A stretch of DNA of 20,048 bases from Caulobacterales bacterium 32-69-10 (GCA_002280485.1 NCED01000028.1:4505-24552); one strand, 5' to 3'. Shown: positions 1-7,871, numbered from the stretch's first letter. Numbers and translations are program-made. Notes: generated from the letters alone by a model not told the origin.

Positions 1-641
1 CCGTGCCCGACGTAGCGCTGGGGCAGCTCGGGCAGGCGGGCCGGGCCGACGAACATGTCGTAGGTGCGCTTGGCGGGGTCGGGTTCGCGCATGTACCAGT
101 CGGCCAGCAGCTCCTGCCCGTCCGGGTTGTCCTGGCCGTAGAGGATGATCACATCGTCCAGGATGCGCTTCCATTCGGCGTCGTTGGAGGCGGCCGCCTC
201 GTAGACCTGGCGCATCAGCGCCTGCGACGGTTCGGGCTCGTTGCCATGCATGCCGCCGTCGATCCAGATCACCGCCTTGCCTTCGCGGGCCAGCGCGCGC
301 GCCTGCTCCTCCGACAGGCCTTTCGCCTGGGCCAGGCGCCGCGCGATCCCCTTGTATTTGTCGAGGTTTTTCAGGTTCTCCGGCGAGGAGACGATCATCA
401 TGTATTGCGATCGGCCGTATGACGACTTCCCGATCTCGACAAGTTTGAGCCGGTCGGATTCCGCGGCGAGCTTCTTCCAGTAGGCTTCAAGCTGGGTGTA
501 GCTGGCGAAGAAGTAGTCCTCGCCGATCTCGTGGCCGAACATCTCCTTGAATGTGGTGATGTGCGCCGCCTGTGCGCGCGCTCCGGCCGCGCCTCCAAGA
601 ACGCTCGAGGCCATCAGCGCGGCCAGCACAAGTCTACGCAT
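1..641 (-). CDS. Secreted M14-family zinc carboxypeptidase, N-terminal part (cut by window edge)
   Basis: The reading frame starts at ATG 641 and is open to base 1, giving 213 residues of a longer protein. A Shine-Dalgarno-like GGGGA lies about 7 bases before the ATG. Residues 1-23 form a clear signal peptide (MRRLVLAALMASSVLGG, cleavage near ARA|Q), so the enzyme should be periplasmic or secreted. H132-G-N-E135 within DGGMHGNEPE matches the HxxE zinc-binding motif of M14 metallopeptidases, and NPDG at 172-175 is the conserved loop seen in the family; the third zinc ligand would lie outside the window. M14 enzymes release C-terminal residues from peptides. It lies 159 bp downstream of a TonB-dependent receptor on the same strand, which may mean joint peptide use, but it has its own ribosome binding site and possibly its own promoter. 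Exact substrate unknown. Confidence 0.85.
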   Translation of the reverse strand, partial: MRRLVLAALMASSVLGGAAGARAQAAHITTFKEMFGHEIGEDYFFASYTQLEAYWKKLAAESDRLKLVEIGKSSYGRSQYMMIVSSPENLKNLDKYKGIARRLAQAKGLSEEQARALAREGKAVIWIDGGMHGNEPEPSQALMRQVYEAAASNDAEWKRILDDVIILYGQDNPDGQELLADWYMREPDPAKRTYDMFVGPARLPELPQRYVGH

Positions 642-748
642 CTCAATTCCCCGCTATGTTCAGCGGTCGCGCCCGTCCCGAGTACACGCGCCGCCGAATG
701 ACCTCGGCTCGGCGCGCAGCGACCGTCGCGGGATTGAGGACTGGCGGC

Positions 749-793
749 GGGGAATCCCCCCTCCCCCTGGACGGTAAAATTTGGGAAGGGGAG
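749..793. repeat. GC-rich inverted repeats after the receptor gene; possible weak terminator
   Basis: CTCCCC at 761-766 is complementary to GGGGAG at 788-793 across a 21-base loop that includes TAAAATTT, and next to it lies a GGGGAATCCCC run (749-759). The pair begins 8 bases past the receptor stop codon, where a terminator would be expected. The loop is long and no T-tract follows the stem on the minus strand, so a canonical intrinsic terminator is not supported. It may equally be one copy of a short intergenic repeat. Confidence 0.3.
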
Positions 794-800
794 CGGGCGG

Positions 801-3800
801 TCAGAGCGTGATGCGAAAGCCCGCCCGGAACTGTCGCCCCATGATGTCGTAGTACTGGACGCCGCCGACGTTGAAGACGATCGCGCCCTGCTGACTGGGC
901 TTGCGATCGAAAACATTATTGATCACGCCATAGACCTGAAGTGTTCGCTCTCCTCGGCGAAGCAACTGATAGGAGGCGTTCACATTGAAAAGGACCTGGC
1001 CGGGGAACAGGTTGCGGCTGACGCTGTTGCCGAGCGTCGGGCTATAGGCCGGGTTGTCCGGGCCGATGAGGCTGGGGTCCCAGCGCACATCGCTGAAGTA
1101 TCGGGCTTGGACGCCGGCGCTGAATGGGCCGAGCATGTAGTCGCCGGTAAAATTGCCGATCAGCTTGGCAGTGCCGCCGTTGGAGAAGCCGTTGCGGTCG
1201 ATCGTGACCAATCCGTCCCTTCGCCGGTTCCTGGTCACCAGCGTCATCAGATTGCGCAGGCGCAGCGTGCCGGCCAGCGGCGCAGCGAGGTCGGCCAGGT
1301 CAAGCGAGTAGGCCAGTTCGATATCAAAGCCGGCGGTCGCCAGGGACGCGAAGTTCATCTGGGGCAGGTTGACGGAGGTGATGTGTCCGCCGCTGTCGAA
1401 CTTGATTTGGTCGCACAGCGCCTGGTCGCCTTCGAAGCAGCGCGCGATGGTGCCGGTGACGGTCTGGGCGCCGATGACGCGGCGGACGTCGATGTCGAAG
1501 TAGTCGACCGAAACCCGCAGGCCTCGGGCCAGCCGCGAGGTCGGCTGGAGGACGACGCCAACGGTCAGGCTGTCGGCCGCTTCGGAGGTGAGGTTGGGAT
1601 TGCCGTTGGGCGTGGTGCTGATCCGCAGTTCGGTCTGCTGCAGGAAGGGATTGAAGACGCCGCTCTGGCCCAGGGTCAGGCCGGCCCCGTAGAGTTCGAA
1701 GAGATTGGGCTCGCGGATGTCGCGCGACTGGGTCGCCCGCAATCGGGCCCAGGCGGTCGGCTCCCAGGTGGCGCCCACCTTCCAAGTGACTTCCGTGCCC
1801 GACCTTCGGTAATCGGTGATGCGCAGCGCTCCGTTCAGGCCGAGGGCGTGGGCGAAGGCCTTGCCATTGAGAAGCGGAACGCCCGCCTCGGCGAACGCTT
1901 CCCTCACAGAGGTCTTGCCCGTGTAGGTCTGCTGGTTGAGCACCTGCCACGCGCCCAATCGCGAGCGCGGGTCGCCGCGGGCTGAGACGGACTCCTCGCG
2001 AAACTCGCCTCCTAGCGCGAGCGAGACCGGTCCGGCAGGCAGGCTTAACGGCTCGCCGCTGAAGCTGAAACCACCCACGTCCTGGCGGATGTTGGTCCGC
2101 CCCCTCACCTCGCCGGTCACATAGTCGAGAGCCGCAGCGCCATTGGTCTGGCCAAAGATGTTGAAGGGTATGCAGCCTGGCTCGACAGCGGCCTGCTGAG
2201 CCACGCTCAGATTGGGGTTGGCCGCCAGCGGCCCACATGCGGGCCGGCCGGCCGCGTCGGTTACGACATTGGTCGCCGCCAGGAAATTCGGCATGTCGAG
2301 CATGCGCTCATAGACGCTCCGCTGATGGGTGCGGCCGAGCTGGACATAGGCTTCCCACCGCCAGGGCGAAGACAGGATCTGCCGTTCACCCCGTACGCCC
2401 AGGGCGTAGCGTTCCGTGTCGTACGTCTGTTGCGAGAAATAGGGCGACACGTCGTCGTTGAAGCGGCCGACGGTAAAGTCGCTCAGGCCGGCCGCGGCTA
2501 GCCGGGCTTTCAGGGACGATGGGATGAAGGGATTGGATGCGTTGACGGTGAAGGTGCTCTGAAGGGTGTCGGCATAGCCTCCGTTCGACTTGTTGAACGC
2601 CCCCATCACCTCGGCATAGAGCTCAGTGCGATCGTCGAGCTCGTAGGTGGCGGCCAGCATTCCGTTCCACCGCACGAAGGGGTGGCGAAGTTGCCAGATC
2701 AGTTGGGCGTTGTGGCCGTAGTTGGAGGTCGCGCCGATCTGGTTGTTGCCCACGACCGTGCCGTATTCGAATTGATAGGGCAGGCCCGCATTGGTGAAGG
2801 CGACGCCTCTCAGCGGTCCCGAGGCGACGATCCCGCCGGACGGAAAGACCGATTCCACACCCGAGGTGATGGTCTGGGCCGGCGAGGTTGGGCTGATCCG
2901 GCCGACCAGCCCCGGCTCGTCGGCGTAGAGAGACCGGGTGTAGAAGCTGCCCGCGCCTTCATCCCGGGCGTAGTCCCCGCCCGCTATGATGTGGAACCGG
3001 CCGACCGGGACTCCATAGCCGAGGCTCAGCACGGTTTCGCGCTGGTCGCCCCGCTGGGTCGTCCCGAACTGAACCCCGGCCTTGACGCCGTCGAGCTTGG
3101 TGTCGAGCACGAAGTTCACCACCCCCGCCACCGCGTCCGACCCATAGGCGGCCGAGGCGCCGCCGGTGACCACGTCGACGTGGTCGATCATGCTGGCCGG
3201 TATCTGCGACATGTCGGCGGCGAAGCCGAAGGCGCTCACCGGCGGGAAGCGGCGGCCGTTCACCAGGGTGAGGGTGCGGACGGACCCCAGTCCCCGCAGA
3301 TCCGCCTGGGCGACGGAGTTGGCGGTCACCGAGCGGGTGGTCGTGGACGGGCCGACGCTGGCCCGGAAGACGGGAAGCTCGTTCAATACCTCGGCCGTTG
3401 AGCCCGGCGCCCGCCGGGCGAGCGCTTCCGATGTCAGCTGCGTGACCGGCGTCGGCGCCGTGAATCCGCCCTGCGACAGCCGCGTGCCGGTCACAACCAG
3501 GCGCTCCATCTCGGGGGGCGGGCTCGGACGGGCGATACGGGCGGGGTCGGCGACCACCGCACCGGCGCCGCCCCCCATGCCACGGCTGGTCGCTTCAGGC
3601 GCCGCGGGGGCCGGCCGGCCGTCGGGCTCCCCGCTGGCCGGCCTTGCGGAGGGGGCGCCCTTTCGTCTGAGCACCACGATGGCGCCGGTGTCGGAAGCCA
3701 CCTCGAGCCTGGTGCCCGCCAGAAGAATCCTCAGGGCCGCCCGAGTGTCGAACTGACCCCGAATGGCGGGGGTTCGCAGCCCCCTCAGCTGACTGGCGGG

Positions 3801-4058
3801 CGCCGTGATCTGCAGGCCGGACTGCCGGGCGAAGGCCAGCAGGGATCGGGCCGCATCGCCCGCGGGAATGTCGTAGGTGCGCTGTTGCGCGACCGCTGCC
3901 GAGCTGATGGACAGAAGACAGACAAAAGCGACGCCGCCGGCCCAGGAGAGTCTGCCGTTGGAAGTCGTCACTTTGCGAGCCACCCAACCGCGCGCCCCCG
4001 CAAACGAGGGTGCTATCGCGCATAGAGACCTGGGCCACCCAAATCCCCCATTGCGCAC
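801..4058 (-). CDS. STN-domain TonB-dependent outer-membrane receptor/transducer
   Basis: The longest form is 1085 residues from a GTG at 4058. A second in-frame GTG at 3983 (residue 26) would give a more normal signal peptide (VARKV... to AAVAQQ), so the true start may be 3983; neither has a strong ribosome binding site. After the signal peptide comes an STN domain (about 60-132), the part that contacts FecR in surface signalling. A Pro/Ala/Gly-rich linker follows (133-183), then a TonB-box-like segment (LVVTGTR, 187-193) and the plug domain with LVNGRR (265-270) and TGGASAAYGSDAVAGVVNF (298-316). The rest is a beta-barrel ending in FRITL. It should import a ligand across the outer membrane using TonB and also report ligand binding to the FecR/FecI pair encoded just upstream. 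The ligand is unknown; iron chelates, sugars and peptides are all possible for this plug type. It follows fecR on the same strand with a gap of 14 bp (89 bp with the later start). Confidence 0.93.
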   Translation of the reverse strand: MRNGGFGWPRSLCAIAPSFAGARGWVARKVTTSNGRLSWAGGVAFVCLLSISSAAVAQQRTYDIPAGDAARSLLAFARQSGLQITAPASQLRGLRTPAIRGQFDTRAALRILLAGTRLEVASDTGAIVVLRRKGAPSARPASGEPDGRPAPAAPEATSRGMGGGAGAVVADPARIARPSPPPEMERLVVTGTRLSQGGFTAPTPVTQLTSEALARRAPGSTAEVLNELPVFRASVGPSTTTRSVTANSVAQADLRGLGSVRTLTLVNGRRFPPVSAFGFAADMSQIPASMIDHVDVVTGGASAAYGSDAVAGVVNFVLDTKLDGVKAGVQFGTTQRGDQRETVLSLGYGVPVGRFHIIAGGDYARDEGAGSFYTRSLYADEPGLVGRISPTSPAQTITSGVESVFPSGGIVASGPLRGVAFTNAGLPYQFEYGTVVGNNQIGATSNYGHNAQLIWQLRHPFVRWNGMLAATYELDDRTELYAEVMGAFNKSNGGYADTLQSTFTVNASNPFIPSSLKARLAAAGLSDFTVGRFNDDVSPYFSQQTYDTERYALGVRGERQILSSPWRWEAYVQLGRTHQRSVYERMLDMPNFLAATNVVTDAAGRPACGPLAANPNLSVAQQAAVEPGCIPFNIFGQTNGAAALDYVTGEVRGRTNIRQDVGGFSFSGEPLSLPAGPVSLALGGEFREESVSARGDPRSRLGAWQVLNQQTYTGKTSVREAFAEAGVPLLNGKAFAHALGLNGALRITDYRRSGTEVTWKVGATWEPTAWARLRATQSRDIREPNLFELYGAGLTLGQSGVFNPFLQQTELRISTTPNGNPNLTSEAADSLTVGVVLQPTSRLARGLRVSVDYFDIDVRRVIGAQTVTGTIARCFEGDQALCDQIKFDSGGHITSVNLPQMNFASLATAGFDIELAYSLDLADLAAPLAGTLRLRNLMTLVTRNRRRDGLVTIDRNGFSNGGTAKLIGNFTGDYMLGPFSAGVQARYFSDVRWDPSLIGPDNPAYSPTLGNSVSRNLFPGQVLFNVNASYQLLRRGERTLQVYGVINNVFDRKPSQQGAIVFNVGGVQYYDIMGRQFRAGFRITL

Positions 4059-4072
4059 TACACCGCGCAGCG

Positions 4073-5068
4073 TCAGCGCATCAGGTGAATCTTACCCTCG
4101 GCGATGCGGACCTTGAGACTGAGGGATTCCGCTGCAGCGCTGGCGAATCCGGTCGGATTGTTGACCGCGAACAGGCCGGTGATGGTCTCTGCTCCTATGG
4201 ACGGATCGTCGATGAGGATTTTGGTGTCGCTGTAGCGGGCGAACCGCTCCACCGCATCGCTGAGCGGGACGTCGTCGAGGGATAGAATCCCCTCGCGCCA
4301 GGTCAGTTCGCGCGCGACCATCGTGGCGTCGACCCTGACGGCCGAAAGCGAGCCGGGCCTGATCGTCGCGATCTGGTTGGCGGTGAGCCGCAGGGTCTTG
4401 GGCGCCGCCTGGCCGACGTTGTCGGACATCACTTCGACGACGCCCTCCCGGACGATGACCTGGATCGCCTGGTCGGCCATCAGCCTGACGGTGAAGCTGG
4501 TGCCGACGGCCCTGATCCGGGCGTTTCCGGTGGCGACGACGAAGGGCCGGGACGGGTTCTTGGCCACGTCGAACAGGGCTTCGCCGCCCAGGAGCTGTAT
4601 ATTGCGGGCATCGTCCGTATAGCGCACGGAAACCTTGCTCGCGGTGTTCAGGGTCAGCTGAGAGCCGTCCTCCAGAGGGACGAGCCTGATCTCGCCGCGC
4701 TGGGTGGCGTAGGCCTGCGATCGCGTCAGAAGGCTCAGGCCGACGCTTATCGCGACCGTAGCCGCTAGCGCCGCGCCACCGCCGATGACCCAGCGGCGCG
4801 ACGGAGCCGGCCCAGCGGGTCCACCCTCACGTCTGATTTCTTCACGCTTGAATTTCTCGGGCTCGAAATTCGGGCCGAGCGCCCGCGTCCGGTCGCTGTG
4901 CAGGAAGACGGCGCGCGCCCTGGCGAAGGCGCCGCGGTGGCGGATGTCTTCTGCAAGCCAGGCTGCGAGTTCAGCCTCGTGCTGGGAGGATAAGGGCGCG
5001 CGATCAACACGCACGACCCAAGCAGCCGCGACGTCGTCAATCTCCTTTCCGGCTGGCCTTCGCCCCAT
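4073..5068 (-). CDS. FecR-like anti-sigma / sigma-regulator membrane protein
   Basis: I chose ATG 5068 (331 residues), preceded by GGGAG three bases upstream, because the family domain begins just after it. The frame stays open to an ATG at 5134, which would add 22 residues. Residues about 8-55 are the cytoplasmic DUF4880-type domain (AAAWVVRVDRAPLS... AAWLAE) that binds the sigma factor. One membrane helix lies at about 92-114. Residues 118-213 are the periplasmic FecR domain (GGEALFDVAKNPSRPF, VGTSFTV, VREGVVEV). The C-terminal 65 or so residues (LTWREGILSLDDVPLSDAVERF) resemble the DUF4974/STN-like end that meets the receptor's STN domain. By analogy with Fec systems it passes the ligand signal from receptor to sigma factor. 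Its start overlaps the sigma gene by 32 bp, which implies coupled translation. Confidence 0.92.
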   Translation of the reverse strand: MGRRPAGKEIDDVAAAWVVRVDRAPLSSQHEAELAAWLAEDIRHRGAFARARAVFLHSDRTRALGPNFEPEKFKREEIRREGGPAGPAPSRRWVIGGGAALAATVAISVGLSLLTRSQAYATQRGEIRLVPLEDGSQLTLNTASKVSVRYTDDARNIQLLGGEALFDVAKNPSRPFVVATGNARIRAVGTSFTVRLMADQAIQVIVREGVVEVMSDNVGQAAPKTLRLTANQIATIRPGSLSAVRVDATMVARELTWREGILSLDDVPLSDAVERFARYSDTKILIDDPSIGAETITGLFAVNNPTGFASAAAESLSLKVRIAEGKIHLMR

Positions 5069-5642
5069 AAGCTCCCGTCTCGGTATTGCTTCGCCTCGTG
5101 GGGATAGAGGACTCCGCCGAGTCATTCCCCCCACCCATCGCCAACATCAGCTTCCTGAGGCTTCTTGTCAGCTGCTTCTCAATCGTTCCCTCGCTTACGC
5201 CCAGCCGCTGAGCAACCTCGCGTTGGGAGAGCCCGTGTATCTTTCTTAGCATAAACACGTCGCGACATCGCGTCGGAAGCTCGACCACCGCCTTTGCGAG
5301 GCGCCGCAACTCCTCGCGACTCTCCAGCACCACCGCCTGGGACGGTGCGTCATCCGCGAAGCCAAGCCGGTCGATATCCGCGACATTGGTGATCTGGACA
5401 ACGCGCGACCGCCTGATCTGGCGCGTCACGATCGAACTGGCGACCGAGAAGATGTAGTTTCGGACGTTCTGGATGTGCTCGACGGACTCCAGCTCGGCCA
5501 TGATCGCATAGGTTTCCTGGACCACGTCGTCGAGGTCGATATCGCGGAACCGTTTGGCCTTGAGCCAGCCGCGCAGGCTCGGCTCAAGCGGCAGAACATG
5601 CCGCGAAAGCCAGAGTGCGCGCTCGTCTGATAGCCAAGTCAT
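5037..5642 (-). CDS. FecI-like ECF sigma factor (left module)
   Basis: This 201-residue protein starts at ATG 5642. Sigma-70 region 2 spans about 14-80 (DIDLDDVVQETYAIM; VRNYIFSVASSIVTRQIRR) and region 4 about 114-165, with a helix-turn-helix (LSQREVAQRLGVSEGTIEKQLTRSLRKL has the FecI-type pattern, split here at 138-165). It should direct RNA polymerase to a small regulon, probably including the receptor behind it. The C-terminal tail of about 30 residues is polar and overlaps the start of fecR. No Shine-Dalgarno sequence precedes the ATG; instead a -10-like CTTAAT ends 6 bases before it, which suggests a leaderless transcript. It is the first gene of a sigma-FecR-receptor operon. Confidence 0.93.
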   Translation of the reverse strand: MTWLSDERALWLSRHVLPLEPSLRGWLKAKRFRDIDLDDVVQETYAIMAELESVEHIQNVRNYIFSVASSIVTRQIRRSRVVQITNVADIDRLGFADDAPSQAVVLESREELRRLAKAVVELPTRCRDVFMLRKIHGLSQREVAQRLGVSEGTIEKQLTRSLRKLMLAMGGGNDSAESSIPTRRSNTETGAYGAKASRKGD

Positions 5643-5953
5643 GAAACAATTAAGACACGATCTCGCGTAACCACAAGAGATGCAGTCGGCGGCGCGATGT
5701 TCGGTGAACGGTTGCGGATTTTCGCAGCAAACCGATGGGGGATTGACCGCGGTCGAGGCTCAATATCTTGCCGTCTTTTACCCAAAAAAAGGGCGTGAGA
5801 CGCAAACCCACTCCAGCGCTGATGAAAATGGAGGCGCAGTCCCACGGGCGTTGAAGCCGCACCTTGTCGCCCCGTCTCCACGATGGCGGATCGCCGTCTC
5901 CCGAGGCTCTAGCCAACGCCCGATCTACAGGCGTGCGGAAAGAGTTCAGAGCA
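5643..5953. other. 311-bp divergent intergenic region between sigma factor and cytochrome b561
   Basis: Short open frames occur on both strands here, but none has a convincing ribosome binding site or a recognisable protein, and I reject them as genes. The region looks richer in A and T than its neighbours, as expected for regulatory DNA. It includes a CCC-A7-GGG run at 5781-5793 and a TTGACC (5743-5748) followed after 15 bases by TATCTT (5764-5769), a weak plus-strand promoter candidate with a short spacer. The left sigma factor promoter lies at its left end. No stable terminator or riboswitch was recognised. Confidence 0.5.
5649..5676 (-). promoter_or_regulatory. Candidate sigma-70-type promoter for the left sigma factor gene
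   Basis: Read on the minus strand, TTGTGG (5676-5671) and CTTAAT (5654-5649) are separated by 16 bases. They match the -35 TTGACA at its first three bases and the -10 TATAAT at four of six. The -10 ends six bases before the ATG, which would put the transcription start at or next to the start codon. The assignment rests on sequence pattern only. Confidence 0.4.
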
Positions 5954-6559
5954 ATGCGCTGGAAGGACGTCCCTGCCGGCTACGGCTGGATATCGATCGG
6001 CCTGCACTGGCTGACGGCGCTGTTTGTCGTCGTCATGTTATTTGTCGGCAGCTCGATCCGCTCGGAGACCGGCGTTAACGACGACAAGCTGCGCCTTCAC
6101 ACCGGTCTCGCCGTCATCTTCTACCTGGCGCTCTGGTTCCGGGTCTATTGGCGCTTCAGGATGGGGCATCCCGGACCCCTGCGCCGGCAGCAGCCGCTGG
6201 CGTTCGCCATAGGCAAGTATCTACACGGTTTCCTTCTGATTGCCCTGGGCGCCATGCTGATCAGCGGGCCAATCATGGCCTGGGCGGGCGGCTTTCCGAT
6301 AGACGTCTTTGGCCTCTTCACAGTCCCGTCGCCTATTCCGGTCAGTCCATCCGCCTTCCGGGTTGCGCATCAGTTTCATGCTGGTTGCGCGAGCGCCTTG
6401 GCGGCCGGTGCGGCGCTTCACCTTTGCGGATCGGCCAAGCACTTCTTCTTCGACAACGATGGTTCGCTCGACAGGATCCTAATCGCGGCCGCGGATCCGG
6501 CCGCCCCTCCCTCCAGCGAGGCCGCCCGCCCGTCCCCCGTGAGGGACGCCGGACCTTGA
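5954..6559 (+). CDS. Cytochrome b561 family membrane protein
   Basis: The chosen start is ATG 5954 (MRWKDVPAGYGWISIGLHWL), giving 201 residues, the usual size; GGAAAGAG lies upstream. The frame is open to an ATG at 5864, but those 30 residues look non-coding. Four membrane helices are visible, with histidines in the family's places: ISIGLHWLTALFVVVM, LHTGLAVIFYLALWFRVYW, GKYLHGFLLIALGAM, and AHQFHAGCASALAAGAALH followed by AKHFFFDNDGSLDRIL. These proteins carry two b-type hemes in the inner membrane and move electrons, often to or from quinone. The last 20 or so residues are Pro/Ala-rich and share DNA with the end of the convergent crtG gene (81-bp overlap). A link to carotenoid synthesis is not shown; it may simply be a neighbour. 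Confidence 0.9.
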   Translation: MRWKDVPAGYGWISIGLHWLTALFVVVMLFVGSSIRSETGVNDDKLRLHTGLAVIFYLALWFRVYWRFRMGHPGPLRRQQPLAFAIGKYLHGFLLIALGAMLISGPIMAWAGGFPIDVFGLFTVPSPIPVSPSAFRVAHQFHAGCASALAAGAALHLCGSAKHFFFDNDGSLDRILIAAADPAAPPSSEAARPSPVRDAGP

Positions 6560-7312
6560 AGGCCCCTCGCCGCCGCCTTGGGGAGATGGATTCGTCTGGG
6601 GCGGCAGGCTGGTGCGACCAGCCTCGTCCCAGAATTGCAGGTAGAGCCCGTAGTTGCCGTTGAAGCGCTTGTGATGGGCGTCGTGGTGGGTGGCGGTGAT
6701 AAACCAGCGCAAGGGCGCAGACGAAAGCCAGCGCTCTGGCCAGACCTCACGCCCGGCATGATTCAGCACGGCGGTCGCGGTCATCAGGGTCAGCAAGCCG
6801 AGCGCCACGCCCCAGTGGATCGGGACCACCATCGCCATCGCGGGCAAGAACCACGCGGTCGCCAGCGCCTCGGCCGGGTCGAAGGCGAACGAAGCGAAGG
6901 CGCTGGGGTCGCGGGACCGGTGGTGCTCCGCATGCGCCCACGGGAAGATGCGCGGGTGATGCAGCAGGCGATGAAGCCAGTAGTAGAAGGCGTCGTGCGC
7001 CAACAGGTAGGTCACGAAGCTTCCCGCCAGCCACCACAGCGGCCAACGCTCCGGATCGCTGTAGATGGCCGTGCCGCCTCGCTTCCACAGTTCCAGGACC
7101 GCTGCGGCTGGAAGCGCATAGATCGGACAGGCGATAAGCGACGCTATGATCTCACTGCGGACCCGCGGCCAAGCCGGCGCGGCGCGATTGAGGCGCCGTC
7201 CCCTGCCCGCTCGCGACCAAAGCAGATGGTGGGCGACGATCGCCACGATCAGATAGCGCACGCCGATGATCAGGCTCAGCGCGACCGTGGTGACGAACAA
7301 ATCCCGGAGCAT
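6479..7312 (-). CDS. crtG: Fatty-acid hydroxylase / sterol-desaturase family protein, candidate carotenoid 2,2'-beta-hydroxylase
   Basis: The chosen start is ATG 7312 (MLRDLFVTTVALSL, 277 residues); an in-frame TTG at 7330 is possible. It is a membrane protein with the histidine clusters of the non-heme di-iron hydroxylase superfamily: HDAFYYWLH (106-114), HAEHH (127-131), NH at 184-185 and THHDAHH (208-214). CrtG of Brevundimonas sp. SD212, described as partly similar to sterol-C5-desaturase and adding hydroxyls at C2 of the beta-ionone ring, is encoded in the same kind of cluster. Together with its place next to crtZ, this makes CrtG the best call. The substrate would be zeaxanthin, canthaxanthin or astaxanthin. 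After GNYGLYLQFWDEAGRT the last 40 or so residues become Gly/Pro/Arg-rich and overlap the convergent cytochrome gene, so the tail may be a read-through extension. Another membrane lipid hydroxylase remains possible. Confidence 0.75.
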   Translation of the reverse strand: MLRDLFVTTVALSLIIGVRYLIVAIVAHHLLWSRAGRGRRLNRAAPAWPRVRSEIIASLIACPIYALPAAAVLELWKRGGTAIYSDPERWPLWWLAGSFVTYLLAHDAFYYWLHRLLHHPRIFPWAHAEHHRSRDPSAFASFAFDPAEALATAWFLPAMAMVVPIHWGVALGLLTLMTATAVLNHAGREVWPERWLSSAPLRWFITATHHDAHHKRFNGNYGLYLQFWDEAGRTSLPPQTNPSPQGGGEGPSRSGVPHGGRAGGLAGGRGGRIRGRD

Positions 7313-7350
7313 CGCCGCAATGGCCGCCAATCGGCCTATGCGGTCAAGTC

Positions 7351-7370
7351 ATGGCGGCGGGAGCCGCCGT
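7351..7370. promoter_or_regulatory. Hairpin/inverted repeat in the crtG-crtZ divergent gap
   Basis: GGCGGC (7353-7358) and GCCGCC (7363-7368) form a perfect 6-bp stem closed by GGGA, a GNRA-type tetraloop; one G-T and one A-T pair extend it to 8 bp. It fills the middle of the 73-bp gap between the two divergent hydroxylase genes and is followed by TAAGAT five bases before the crtZ ATG. It could be an operator, an RNA hairpin in a leader, or a chance product of high GC. Confidence 0.35.
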
Positions 7371-7385
7371 CGCGTAAGATGACGC

Positions 7386-7871
7386 ATGCGCTGGCTCGTG
7401 ACATGCCTGATCGTCGCTGGGACCGTTTTGGCGATGGAGGCGTTCGCCTGGGCCATGCACCGCTACGTCATGCATGGCTGGCTGTGGCGTTGGCATCGCA
7501 GCCATCATGAACCGGACGGACGGCGCTTTGAATTGAACGACCTGTTCGCCGTCGTCTTCGCCCTGCCGGCCATAGCCATGATCGCCATAGGTACGCATCT
7601 GTGGTTCTGGGCCCTGCCGGTCGGGGTGGGGATCACGATCTACGGCGCGATCTACGCCTATTTTCACGACGGGCTTGTGCACCGAAGGTTCCCAGTGGGA
7701 ATCTCCGCCCGCTCTTCGTTCTGGACCAAGCGGATCCAGGCGCACCGTCTGCATCATGCCGTGACGACCAAGGATGGGGCCGTCTCATTCGGGTTCCTCT
7801 GGGTGCGGCCGCCCCGCGTTCTAAAGGCGGAGCTTTCTCAAAAGCGGATCTCATCGAGCAGCGGCGCCTGA
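7386..7871 (+). CDS. crtZ: Beta-carotene 3-hydroxylase
   Basis: This 161-residue integral membrane protein has the full set of CrtZ histidine motifs: HRYVMH (25-30), HRSHH (37-41), HDGLVH (94-99) and HRLHH (120-124), which hold the di-iron centre. Length and layout match bacterial CrtZ. It hydroxylates C3 of the beta-ionone rings, converting beta-carotene to zeaxanthin and canthaxanthin to astaxanthin. It is encoded divergently from crtG and convergently with idi, overlapping the idi 3' end by 34 bp; its serine-rich last residues (QKRISSSSGA) are encoded in that overlap. No Shine-Dalgarno sequence precedes the ATG; TAAGAT, resembling a -10 box, ends five bases before it. Confidence 0.96.
   Translation: MRWLVTCLIVAGTVLAMEAFAWAMHRYVMHGWLWRWHRSHHEPDGRRFELNDLFAVVFALPAIAMIAIGTHLWFWALPVGVGITIYGAIYAYFHDGLVHRRFPVGISARSSFWTKRIQAHRLHHAVTTKDGAVSFGFLWVRPPRVLKAELSQKRISSSSGA

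Noticed and set aside
749..793. Strong bidirectional terminator between the receptor and peptidase genes
   Set aside because: The stem is only 6 bp with a 21-base loop and has no T-tract; kept only as a low-confidence repeat.
1107..1985. 292-codon plus-strand frame opposite the left receptor
   Set aside because: Antisense shadow of the beta-barrel coding region, with no domain recognised.
5650..5916. Small minus-strand frames (about 80-88 codons) upstream of the left sigma factor
   Set aside because: Unrecognised sequence, no ribosome binding site, and they overlap the likely promoter region.
5680..6078. 132-codon plus-strand frame before cytochrome b561
   Set aside because: It runs into the cytochrome gene in a different frame and shows no protein-like features.
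6578..7510. 310-codon plus-strand frame opposite crtG
   Set aside because: It covers crtG antisense and part of crtZ in another frame; the composition is typical of a GC-rich shadow, and crtG and crtZ have intact motifs.
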